A DNA stretch of 8,644 bases, taken from positions 1-8,644 of the forward strand of contig CAMYPB010000033.1 in assembly GCA_947285985.1 (NCBI GenBank), written 5' to 3'. This DNA is from an uncultured Holosporaceae bacterium. GTDB taxonomy: Bacteria > Pseudomonadota > Alphaproteobacteria > RUG11792. The position numbers were made by a program, and so were the translations under genes. Shown piece after piece: positions 1 through 6,280 of the stretch. Within the stretch, counting starts at the first letter, position 1. Each line of letters starts with the position of its first letter. The notes under the pieces were generated by a model. It had not been told where the DNA came from. It made no database searches and saw only the letters and a list, made by a program, of their open reading frames with translations.

Positions 1-527
1 CAGGCCTAGATTATTATAACCACAATATAGATACCTCTAGAGAACATTATAAAAATATAATCACAACAAGATCAATAGATGAACGTATCTCAACCATAGA
101 AAAAATTCAAAAATATAATATAAATGTATGTTCAGGCGGAATCTTAGGAATCGGAGAAACGAACGAAGATCGTATAAAAATGCTCGTCCTCCTCGCAAAT
201 CTCAAAACTCCTCCAAAATCTGTCCCTATCAATAAACTCGTTAAAATCCCAGGAACCCCCCTCGAAAACTCTGAGGATATCGATATTTTTGACTTCGTTC
301 GAACAATAGCACTCGCAAGAATCCTCCTCCCAACATCATACGTCAAAATCGCGGCAGGTCGCGAAAATATGTCGGATGAACTCCAAGCCCTCTGTTTCTT
401 CGCGGGTGCAAACTCAATATTTGTGGGGGAAAAATTGTTGACAACTCCAAACTCGAATATAGAAAAGGACAAAAACCTCCTAAAAAGACTAAACCTTTCA
501 ATCCAACAAAATCCGGGATCTCTCTAA
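1..527 (+). CDS. bioB: Biotin synthase, C-terminal part (5' end outside window)
   Basis: Radical-SAM enzyme that inserts sulfur into dethiobiotin to make biotin. The frame is open from base 3 and gives 174 visible residues, roughly the second half of a BioB of usual length (about 320-350). The visible part follows BioB closely: [12 protein letters not shown], then [19 protein letters not shown], a [13 protein letters not shown] block, [24 protein letters not shown] and [17 protein letters not shown]. The Cys of VCSGG (129-131) and the Arg of AGRE (360-362) correspond to ligands of the auxiliary [2Fe-2S] cluster that donates sulfur. The CxxxCxxC radical-SAM motif lies outside the window. No other bio gene follows, so bioB is the last gene of its unit; in biotin operons of Rickettsiales-like symbionts bioB is often last, which fits. 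Codon use is odd: leucine is mostly CTC and the coding strand is C-rich, unlike the TTG-rich synthetase gene downstream. Confidence 0.97.
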   Translation, partial: GLDYYNHNIDTSREHYKNIITTRSIDERISTIEKIQKYNINVCSGGILGIGETNEDRIKMLVLLANLKTPPKSVPINKLVKIPGTPLENSEDIDIFDFVRTIALARILLPTSYVKIAAGRENMSDELQALCFFAGANSIFVGEKLLTTPNSNIEKDKNLLKRLNLSIQQNPGSL

Positions 528-536
528 TAGAGATCC
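516..536 (+). repeat. Hairpin over the bioB stop codon
   Basis: Perfect 8-bp stem (516-523 with 529-536, GGATCTCT/AGAGATCC) and a 5-base loop that contains the bioB stop codon. No T-run follows, so it is not a canonical intrinsic terminator. It may protect the mRNA 3' end or end transcription weakly. The structure is read directly; the role is inferred. Confidence 0.5.
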
Positions 537-589
537 TTCAACAAAAACAGCCTACTCATATAATCCCCCTTTTAAAAAAGATAAAACCA

Positions 590-608
590 AGACACTTTCA
601 TAGTGTCT
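590..608. repeat. Small hairpin downstream of bioB
   Basis: Perfect 7-bp stem AGACACT/AGTGTCT (590-596 with 602-608) around a TTCAT loop. No T-run follows on the plus strand; on the minus strand a loosely T-rich stretch follows. It could be a weak transcription end or an RNA 3'-end stabiliser for bioB. Function is unproven. Confidence 0.35.
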
Positions 609-698
609 AAATATAGTATAGAATAAATCAATGAATTTGTCAAAATAAAAAAAATAAATTATAAATATAAAGCACACATAATATTTGATATAAATTTT

Positions 699-738
699 AA
701 AGAAAAATTTCATGGACAAAAGAAAAATTTCATGGACA
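699..738. repeat. Perfect 20-bp tandem duplication
   Basis: Two adjacent identical 20-bp copies (699-718 and 719-738), each containing AAATTTCATGGACA and therefore an ATG (712-714 and 732-734). Because 20 is not a multiple of 3, the two ATGs lie in different frames: the first opens only 17 codons, the second opens the 120-codon ORF. Looks like a recent slippage or duplication event in AT-rich spacer DNA. Confidence 0.95.
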
Positions 739-1094
739 TTCGTTACAATTTGTATTATCTTTTAGCTAGACGTGGAAAAATTTGGATCATTATGAGATTG
801 TTTGATTTTAAACAAATTTTATATATTATGAATCTCATAAATATTGAAAAATTAAGATCGGCATCGCGTGCTTTTTGTTTTCAATCTCTCGAAATTTTGT
901 TGACAATAAATGACAAATTTATGGAAATTGTCCACAATATATCGTCGTGGATAAATTCAAAACGTATAAATAATATCGAAAATATCGATAAAAAATATAG
1001 ATATTTTATTACAAATGCAATAATATCCAAATTGTCGAAAATATATCATAATTTTAATCAATATTCAACTTCTCATATCAAAATGTTAATCTAA
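732..1094 (+). CDS. Possible small helical protein, unknown function
   Basis: Open frame of 120 codons in an otherwise empty interval; I do not recognise it. The protein is basic, rich in Ile, Asn and Lys, and predicted by eye to be largely helical, with no signal peptide or obvious catalytic motif. The ATG at 732 has no clear ribosome binding site and sits in the second copy of the 20-bp duplication. An in-frame ATG at 792 (MRLFDFKQ) preceded by TTGGAT would give 100 residues and may be the better start. The frame is also open upstream without a start codon, back to base 627. The block FDFKQI...NIEKLRSASRAF...SLEILLTINDKFMEIVHN loosely resembles the helical pattern of phasins (granule-coat proteins of polyhydroxyalkanoate producers), but this is a weak visual impression. 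It may equally be a remnant or a chance ORF in 25%-GC-like DNA. Confidence 0.35.
   Translation: MDIRYNLYYLLARRGKIWIIMRLFDFKQILYIMNLINIEKLRSASRAFCFQSLEILLTINDKFMEIVHNISSWINSKRINNIENIDKKYRYFITNAIISKLSKIYHNFNQYSTSHIKMLI
790..840. repeat. Nested inverted repeat
   Basis: Perfect 10-bp arms TTATGAGATT (790-799) and AATCTCATAA (831-840) with a 31-base spacer. A second 6-bp inverted pair, TTGTTT/AAACAA (798-803 with 810-815), lies at the left shoulder and overlaps the left arm, so the two folds are alternatives. It covers the possible internal start codon at 792. Could be RNA structure or a DNA-binding site; no T-run for a terminator. Confidence 0.4.
928..954. repeat. Inverted pair of DnaA-box-like words
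   Basis: TTGTCCACA (928-936) and, on the opposite strand, TTATCCACG (946-954) each differ by one base from the consensus DnaA box TTATCCACA and face each other 9 bases apart. A third word, CGTGGAAAA (771-779), is one mismatch from the relaxed consensus TTWTNCACA on the minus strand. The interval is very AT-rich. Two or three near-matches in 600 bp may be chance; no neighbouring dnaA, dnaN or other typical origin gene is visible. Confidence 0.25.
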
Positions 1095-1142
1095 AAAATT
1101 CTTGACTATGTTATATTTTTATTTTAGACTATAATGAGAAGT
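1068..1142 (+). promoter_or_regulatory. Inverted repeat that could mask the acs-like ribosome binding site
   Basis: ACTTCTCAT (1068-1076) is perfectly complementary to ATGAGAAGT (1134-1142), which contains the likely ribosome binding site GAGAAG (1136-1141) of the acyl-CoA synthetase gene. A transcript reading through from upstream could hide that site, whereas one started at the promoter between the arms could not. The pairing is seen; the regulatory role is inference. Confidence 0.25.
1102..1130 (+). promoter_or_regulatory. Candidate sigma-70 promoter of the acyl-CoA synthetase gene
   Basis: TTGACT (1102-1107) and TAGACT (1125-1130) with a 17-base spacer. The start of transcription would be near 1137, leaving only about 10 bases of leader before the ATG at 1147. 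The perfect TATAAT at 1130-1135 is 22 bases from the same -35 box, too far for standard spacing. The -35 box is preceded by ATTC, as in the promoter at 6251. Confidence 0.4.
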
Positions 1143-1146
1143 ATTT

Positions 1147-3090
1147 ATGATGACAGATGGAAAATTAAAGGAGTTGTTGAATCATCCAGACGCCTGGAGA
1201 AATGAGGAGATTTATAAGGAAATCTATGAATTTGCATCTCGAAATCCTGTTGAGTATTGGGAAGCTCAAATTGATAGATTGTCCTGGATAAAGAAACCTA
1301 CGATAATGTCGAGGGACTTGGGGAATGGTATACATGAATGGTTTTCTGATGGAAAAATTAATGCATGCTACAATTGTGTCGATAGGCACGCACTGAAAAA
1401 TCCAAAAAAAACCGCGATTATATGGCAGAGTGAAGATATAGATAGGTATGAGTATATATCATATAAAAAGTTGCAAGATGAAGTATCTAGATTTGCGAAT
1501 ACTTTGAAAAAACTTGGATTGACTCGAAATGATTACGTGACCGTCTATATGCCCATGGTTCCTGAGGGAATTTATTCGTGCTTAGCGTGTGCACGCCTTG
1601 GAATTCCTTATACTGTGGTTTTTGCAGGATTCTCCCCAAATGCAGTTGCATTGCGTATGAATGATTGTAATTCGAGTTTTATTATATCGTGTGATGCGAA
1701 TGTTAGAGGAGGAAAGATAATACCACTAAAAAATAATATTGATGAGGCAAGAAAGTTATGTAATGACAGACCTATAAAATCGTTGATAGTGCGTCGTCAG
1801 AATATCGAAATAAACTGGGATAGGAATTTGGATTATGATTATTATGATCTTGCGAAAGATGAATCAACAGAATGTGAAATAGTTGAAACGAATTCAACTG
1901 ATGATCTTTTCATCCTATATACGTCTGGATCCGTTGGAAAGCCTAAGGGTATCCTTCAAGGAACGGGGGGATTTCTGCTCTTCTCATCTATAACACAGAA
2001 ATATTTTTTCAACATGTATGATGATTCGATTTTCTGGTGTTCTGGAGATATAGGTTGGATGGGAGGACATGCATATTCTTTATATGCACCTCTTTGCAAC
2101 GGGGTAACGAGTGTCATATTCGAAGGAATTCCAACATATCCACGGCCATCTATATTCTTCGAGGTTATTGATAAACACAAGATTACGTCCTTCAATACGG
2201 CCCCGACTGCCCTTCGCGCAATGATGCAACATTCAAAGGAAAGTCTTGGATCAACATCAAGAGATTCCCTCAAAAATCTTGGAGTTTTTGGGGAAGTTTT
2301 GAACAAAGAAACTTGGATGTGGTACTTCAATGAGGTTGGGAAAAAGAGATGTCCTATCGTTAATATGTGGGGACAAACTGAGTTGGGAGGTGTTCCAACA
2401 GCTCCCCTCTGTAATCTGGACGATATGAAAACTTTCGGACACATAGGGCGTAAATTTTTTGGGTGTAATTTCGTTATAAAAGATGAGGACGACAACGATA
2501 TAACGACCCCTGAAAAGGTTGGCGCGCTTTATATAAAGGATTCTATGCCTGGAATGTTGAAGGGAATATACGGGGATAAGGAAGGACTTTATAGGTTGTA
2601 TTATTCAAATTCCAAGAATCTATACTGCACAGGGGATGAAGCGTATTTCGATAATGATGGAAATGTTTGGATAACGGGACGTATAGACGATGTCTTAAAT
2701 GTTTCAGGACACAGGATAAGTCCAATTGAGATAGAAGAAGTCATTGGGAAATCTGAGATTGTTGCCGAGGTTTCAGTTGTTGGGTGTCCTCATAAAATAA
2801 AGGGAGAAGGTATACATGCGTTTATCGTCTTAAAACGTGATATATCAGATGAAAACAAGAAAAATGCGAAGGATATTATATCGAATATTGTGGGAGAAAT
2901 GATCAGTCCTATAACGAAGCCAGATATTATAACGATCGTCAAGGATCTTCCGAAAACGCGATCTGGAAAAATTATGAGACGAATTCTTCGAAAAATTGCG
3001 TCAAATGATATAAATAATTTCGATGATATGACGACGATCTCGAATCCGGAGTGTATTGATGAGATCATTGATATATTGAAAAAAGCATAA
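1147..3090 (+). CDS. AMP-forming acyl-CoA synthetase, acetyl-CoA synthetase-like, with altered acyl pocket
   Basis: Cytosolic ANL-family ligase: carboxylate + ATP + CoA to acyl-CoA + AMP + PPi. The 647-residue length and domain order match acetyl-CoA synthetase (Acs). Visible motifs are the N-terminal EWFSDGKINACYNCVDRH (64-81), the P-loop YTSGSVGKPKG (258-268), WGQTE (408-412), YCTGD (493-497), the hinge region GRIDDVLNVSGHR (511-523) and the C-terminal TRSGKIMRR (604-612), in which Lys608 is the catalytic lysine that lysine acetylation controls in Acs. The four side chains that hold acetate in Salmonella Acs (Val310, Thr311, Val386, Trp414) align with Met305, Gly306, Phe381 and Gly409 here. 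The His after the P-loop is Gln271, and the Pro of the usual GEP is Val384. A longer or bulkier acid than acetate is therefore likely; propionate or a ketone-body acid is possible, but I cannot name it. Start at 1147 or 1150: GAGAAG lies 5 or 8 bases upstream. Confidence 0.9.
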   Translation: MMTDGKLKELLNHPDAWRNEEIYKEIYEFASRNPVEYWEAQIDRLSWIKKPTIMSRDLGNGIHEWFSDGKINACYNCVDRHALKNPKKTAIIWQSEDIDRYEYISYKKLQDEVSRFANTLKKLGLTRNDYVTVYMPMVPEGIYSCLACARLGIPYTVVFAGFSPNAVALRMNDCNSSFIISCDANVRGGKIIPLKNNIDEARKLCNDRPIKSLIVRRQNIEINWDRNLDYDYYDLAKDESTECEIVETNSTDDLFILYTSGSVGKPKGILQGTGGFLLFSSITQKYFFNMYDDSIFWCSGDIGWMGGHAYSLYAPLCNGVTSVIFEGIPTYPRPSIFFEVIDKHKITSFNTAPTALRAMMQHSKESLGSTSRDSLKNLGVFGEVLNKETWMWYFNEVGKKRCPIVNMWGQTELGGVPTAPLCNLDDMKTFGHIGRKFFGCNFVIKDEDDNDITTPEKVGALYIKDSMPGMLKGIYGDKEGLYRLYYSNSKNLYCTGDEAYFDNDGNVWITGRIDDVLNVSGHRISPIEIEEVIGKSEIVAEVSVVGCPHKIKGEGIHAFIVLKRDISDENKKNAKDIISNIVGEMISPITKPDIITIVKDLPKTRSGKIMRRILRKIASNDINNFDDMTTISNPECIDEIIDILKKA

Positions 3091-3100
3091 TATTTTGCAC

Positions 3101-3140
3101 AAATAATCCAGGTATTTTCAAGATATTTGGATTATTTTTT
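3101..3140 (+). terminator. Intrinsic terminator after the acyl-CoA synthetase gene
   Basis: Perfect 10-bp stem AAATAATCCA (3101-3110) with TGGATTATTT (3128-3137), extendable inward through G-U pairs to a 5-base loop, and a run of six T at 3135-3140. It begins 10 bases after the stop codon. It also lies downstream of the convergent minus-strand gene, but the T-run on that side is short. Confidence 0.8.
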
Positions 3141-3202
3141 ATGAAATAACACAGAAAATTTATATCGATATTGTATAAAAATCGTGACAATAAAATAACA
3201 AA

Positions 3203-4576
3203 TTATCCTAAAACGCGAGGACGTCCGACAGAGATATATTCGAAATCCTTCATATTTTCTGCAGGAAAGAGGTTTCGAAGATCGATAATAATCGGTTTTT
3301 TATTTGGAAATTTATTCATGAGTTCCTTCATTTTATCGAAATCGATCTCACGAAATTCGTTCCACTCTGTTGCGATGATTATCATATCGGATTGATTTGC
3401 CGCATCATATGGATTATTCACGATATTGACATTTTTTCTATTTTCAAAGATGTTATGAATTTTTCCATATTCTGAGCTATATATTGGATCATACAAATAG
3501 ATATTTGCCCCTTGATTTAAAAGTTTTTCAATAATGAACATAGCGATAGAGAATCTTATTTCCGAGGTCTCCGGTTTGAATGTGGCCCCTAGAAAACATA
3601 TATTTTTATCCTTTATACCTCCTATATCCTGAGATATATTTATAATCTTTCGCACCATACTGATTTTTCGATCCTCATTACTTTTTATTGAGGCTTGAAC
3701 CAATGATAAATCGACTCCCAATGTATTTGCGAGTTTCGCGATAATACGAGTATCTCTATTGAGCGCATATCCTCCAAATCCTGGCCCTATATTCATACAT
3801 TTATTTCCAATTCGAGGATCAAGTCCGAGACCTAATACCAATGTATTGATATCTGCCCCTGTTCTCTCGCAGACATCCGCAAATTCGTTTATGAATGCGA
3901 TTTTTATTGCAAGAAAACTATTGGCCGCTTCCTTGATTAATTCTGCTGTCTCAACACTACAAAAAATAATGGGAATATCATTTTTTATGAGGGGATCATG
4001 AAGTTCCAACATATATTTCTTTGCTTTTTTCGCGTCATCATCCAATCCTATAACAATTCTATACCCCATCACGAAATCATGAATCGCAGACCCCTCTCTC
4101 AAAAATCCAGGAACGACAACAATATCATAATGTTCCCCGATAATTAAATCAGGTCTCAAAAATTTTATACGTTTTTTTATAGTACGGGCTGTTCCAACGG
4201 GCATCGTTGAACGTATCATAATCACAGTATAATGATCCCGCACAATACTATTACATATACTCTCTATCCCATCCAAAACATCACTCAAATCAACATCCCC
4301 CAAATCATTATAGATAGGATCAATCGCAATAATAATGATATCTGGAAGGAAATTTTGTATTTCTGATAAACTTTCATAATATTTTATCTGTCCATTTTCA
4401 TGTGCGCTAGATAGGAGAGATTCAAGACCTGGTTCATACATAGGGGGGATATTTTTTTTCAAACCCTCTATTTTTTTTGAATCACGATCGACTATATCGA
4501 TCCTATATCCATACTCCGCAAAACATCCTGCCGTCACGAGACCAACATAATTCGCACCAATAAGACAAATATTCAT
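3203..4576 (-). CDS. UDP-glucose/GDP-mannose dehydrogenase-family protein lacking the catalytic cysteine
   Basis: Full-length (457 residues) member of the UDP-sugar 6-dehydrogenase family, which oxidises a UDP-hexose to its uronic acid with two NAD+. The fold is clear: N-terminal Rossmann domain (LIGANYVGLVTAG, IVDRD, MYEPGLESLL), RSTMPVGTAR (122-131), FLREGSAIHDF (158-168), ELIKEAANSFLAIKIAFINE (212-231), GPGFGG (264-269), LGATFKPETSEIR (329-341) and the final YISVGRP. Several signature residues are changed. The GGSCFPKD motif carrying the nucleophilic Cys reads GGYALNRD, so Cys is Ala271 and Lys is Arg274. NPEFLREG reads VPGFLREG, so the first catalytic Glu is Gly157. GxGxxG reads GANYVG (Asn9). 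The AVGTP loop reads AIDPI (84-88). Thr124, Glu161, Lys215, Asn219 and Asp275 are kept. The open frame is intact, so this is either a neofunctionalised protein or a recently inactivated gene. Weak ribosome binding site (GAGA). Confidence 0.88.
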   Translation of the reverse strand: MNICLIGANYVGLVTAGCFAEYGYRIDIVDRDSKKIEGLKKNIPPMYEPGLESLLSSAHENGQIKYYESLSEIQNFLPDIIIIAIDPIYNDLGDVDLSDVLDGIESICNSIVRDHYTVIMIRSTMPVGTARTIKKRIKFLRPDLIIGEHYDIVVVPGFLREGSAIHDFVMGYRIVIGLDDDAKKAKKYMLELHDPLIKNDIPIIFCSVETAELIKEAANSFLAIKIAFINEFADVCERTGADINTLVLGLGLDPRIGNKCMNIGPGFGGYALNRDTRIIAKLANTLGVDLSLVQASIKSNEDRKISMVRKIINISQDIGGIKDKNICFLGATFKPETSEIRFSIAMFIIEKLLNQGANIYLYDPIYSSEYGKIHNIFENRKNVNIVNNPYDAANQSDMIIIATEWNEFREIDFDKMKELMNKFPNKKPIIIDLRNLFPAENMKDFEYISVGRPRVLG

Positions 4577-4600
4577 ATTTTCTCTGTTTTTTATCTGTCC

Positions 4601-4656
4601 ATTTTATCATACAATATCATTCTAAGATATTTGATGAAAAAATTAAATGATAAAAT
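4601..4656. promoter_or_regulatory. Inverted repeat between the divergent dehydrogenase-like and rsmI genes, with a candidate extended -10
   Basis: Perfect 10-bp arms ATTTTATCAT (4601-4610) and ATGATAAAAT (4647-4656), 36 bases apart, in the 80-bp divergent spacer. Read on the minus strand the left arm gives TGATAAAAT, an extended -10 element well placed (leader about 18 bases) for the minus-strand gene. The right arm abuts the rsmI ATG, so it cannot be that gene's promoter, but in RNA it could pair with the left arm just before the start codon. I see no convincing -35 box on either strand. Confidence 0.35.
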
Positions 4657-5478
4657 ATGACTAAAAATCTATATATTGTTGCAACTCCCATAGGAAATCT
4701 GGGGGATATTTCGATGCGAGCTATCGAGATATTGAAAGGTGTTGATCATATACTCTGTGAGGACACGCGTGTTTCCGAGAAATTATTGAATTCCATCGCA
4801 CCAGGTCACAAATTTTCTCTAATCGTCTATAATGACCATAATGCTCAAAACGTGATTCCTAAAATAATAGAGAGAATCCTCAATAAAAATGAAGTATTCG
4901 CAATTATTTCAGATGCAGGAACCCCTTTGATTTCAGATCCAGGGTATAAACTTGTTAATGCATGTTATAACAATAATATTGAATATTCTTTTATTCCAGG
5001 AGCATCCTCCGTCATATCAGCCCTCGTTTTATCGGGTATGCCAAGCGATCGATTTTTATTCGATGGTTTTGTCGACAAAAAAAATTTCGAAGAATTATCT
5101 AAAATTGAAAGTACTATCATCCTCTTTGAATCTCCAAAACGTCTTATATCATCCCTAAAAATTATGAAAAATTATTTTAAAAATCGAACAGTTGCTATAG
5201 TTCGAGAAATAACGAAAATATTTGAGGAAATAAAAAGAGGAAACTTTGATGATATAATAGAATACTATTCAAATAAAGATGAAATAAAAGGAGAGATTGT
5301 TATAGTATTATCCCCTCCCAATATTGATAATGACGCAAAACTGAACGAATTATCCTCTCTCATCATTGATATGCTTCAAAAAATGTCGAAAAAGGACGCG
5401 TGTGAGATATTATCGAGATATACAAATATTAGTAAAAATGCTATATATAATTTCATAATAAATAATAATTTAGAATAA
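4657..5478 (+). CDS. rsmI: 16S rRNA (cytidine(1402)-2'-O)-methyltransferase
   Basis: SAM-dependent tetrapyrrole-methylase-fold enzyme that 2'-O-methylates C1402 in the decoding centre of 16S rRNA. The 273 residues cover the whole family length. Motifs in order: VATPIGNLGDIS (8-19), CEDTR (34-38, usually AEDTR), SDAGTPLISDPGY (85-97), IPGASSVISAL (113-123), GMPSDRFLFDGF (127-138), FESPKRL (157-163), REITKIFEE (183-191), KGEIVIVL (211-218) and a C-terminal helical segment with SKKDAC (244-249). The start is fixed by the conserved VATPIGN near the N-terminus. No Shine-Dalgarno sequence is visible before the ATG. plsC follows after 18 bp, so the two are probably cotranscribed. Confidence 0.96.
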   Translation: MTKNLYIVATPIGNLGDISMRAIEILKGVDHILCEDTRVSEKLLNSIAPGHKFSLIVYNDHNAQNVIPKIIERILNKNEVFAIISDAGTPLISDPGYKLVNACYNNNIEYSFIPGASSVISALVLSGMPSDRFLFDGFVDKKNFEELSKIESTIILFESPKRLISSLKIMKNYFKNRTVAIVREITKIFEEIKRGNFDDIIEYYSNKDEIKGEIVIVLSPPNIDNDAKLNELSSLIIDMLQKMSKKDACEILSRYTNISKNAIYNFIINNNLE

Positions 5479-5496
5479 CAAAAAAGGAGAAATACT

Positions 5497-6192
5497 ATGT
5501 TTCGAGATATATTATTCAACATTTTCTATTGGCCAATATTCGCGATATACCTTATAATAATGTATCCTATAATATATTTTTCAAATAATCAAAAATTCGC
5601 GTATAAAATAGCATTCAAACCCGTCTGCAATCTCACGATGTTCTGTCTTAAAATTTTCAATAATATAGATTATAAAATAGAAAATCTTGATATTTTGAAG
5701 GATAATATAAAAAATGGACCCATCATAATAGGATGTAATCATCAATCAGCGTGGGAAACATTTATTTTTGCGAAACTTTTCGATAAATTGTCTATAGTCA
5801 TAAAAAAAGAATTATTGAATGTTCCAATAGCCGGGATATACTTCAAAAAACTGGGATGTATTGCGATTGATAGGTCATCTTCAATAAAATCAATAAAAGA
5901 TCTCATGAAATACGGAAAAATTTCATCTGAAAAAAATGTCTCGATCCTCATATTTCCAAATGGAACACGCTCAGAATACGGAGAGGATGTTGAATATAAA
6001 AGCGGATTATACGCAATGTATAAATATTTAAATATCCCTATACTCCCTGCAAAAGTTGACTCCGGAAAATTTTGGCCTCGTCGTTCATTCAAAAAAAATC
6101 CGGGAACTATAACAATGTCATTCAAAAATTTAATACACCCTGGACTCTCTAAAGAGGATTTTATGCAAACTTTCGAAAATGAAATGCAATAA
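5497..6192 (+). CDS. plsC: 1-acyl-sn-glycerol-3-phosphate acyltransferase
   Basis: Inner-membrane enzyme that acylates lysophosphatidate to phosphatidate in phospholipid synthesis. 231 residues, near the usual length. An N-terminal hydrophobic segment (about 8-28) is followed by the four LPLAT motifs: NHQSAWET (81-88) with His82 and, in place of the usual HX4D aspartate, Glu87, as in many alphaproteobacterial PlsC; GCIAIDR (120-126); IFPNGTRSE (152-160); and ILPAKVDSGKFWPRR (182-196), followed by NPGTITMSF. In motif III the usual FPEGTR glutamate is Asn155. A strong ribosome binding site, AGGAG (5485-5489), lies 7 bases before the ATG. The gene lies 18 bp after rsmI on the same strand. No clear intrinsic terminator follows. 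Confidence 0.94.
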   Translation: MFRDILFNIFYWPIFAIYLIIMYPIIYFSNNQKFAYKIAFKPVCNLTMFCLKIFNNIDYKIENLDILKDNIKNGPIIIGCNHQSAWETFIFAKLFDKLSIVIKKELLNVPIAGIYFKKLGCIAIDRSSSIKSIKDLMKYGKISSEKNVSILIFPNGTRSEYGEDVEYKSGLYAMYKYLNIPILPAKVDSGKFWPRRSFKKNPGTITMSFKNLIHPGLSKEDFMQTFENEMQ

Positions 6193-6222
6193 TTCAAATT
6201 TTCATAAAATGCAATATAATTC
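6182..6222. repeat. Imperfect direct repeat at the plsC 3' end
   Basis: AAATGCAATAATTC (6182-6195, spanning the plsC stop codon) recurs as AAATGCAATATAATTC (6207-6222) with a two-base insertion. It suggests a small local duplication at the end of plsC; no function is apparent. Confidence 0.45.
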
Positions 6223-6250
6223 TATTGTTAAAAATATTTTTGTAATATTC

Positions 6251-6280
6251 TTGACATAATAAGTTTTGATATGTTATACT
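6251..6280 (+). promoter_or_regulatory. Strong sigma-70 promoter of the small secreted protein gene
   Basis: Perfect -35 TTGACA (6251-6256) and -10 TATACT (6275-6280, 5 of 6) with an 18-base spacer. This is the best promoter in the window. Transcription would start near 6287, giving a leader of about 30 bases with a good ribosome binding site. Confidence 0.8.

Noticed and set aside
107..472. 121-codon minus-strand open frame
   Set aside because: Antisense to well-conserved bioB sequence.
1102..1135. TTGACT with the perfect TATAAT as one promoter
   Set aside because: The 22-base spacer is too long for sigma-70; TAGACT at 17 bases fits better.
528..1146. tRNA, tmRNA, RNase P RNA, SRP RNA, CRISPR array or insertion-sequence remnant in the large gap
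   Set aside because: No cloverleaf, none of the conserved core words of these RNAs, no regularly spaced repeats, and no transposase-like frame or terminal repeats were found by reading both strands.
1956..2495. 179-codon minus-strand open frame
   Set aside because: Lies wholly antisense to the acyl-CoA synthetase gene; its protein is low in recognisable structure and the plus-strand gene has clear family motifs throughout.
5742..6197. 151-codon minus-strand open frame
   Set aside because: Antisense shadow of plsC, whose motifs cover the same bases; no ribosome binding site or recognisable domain.
6230..6241. AAAAATATTTTT as a terminator for plsC
   Set aside because: The potential stem is all A-T with no GC pairs and is expected by chance in this AT-rich spacer.
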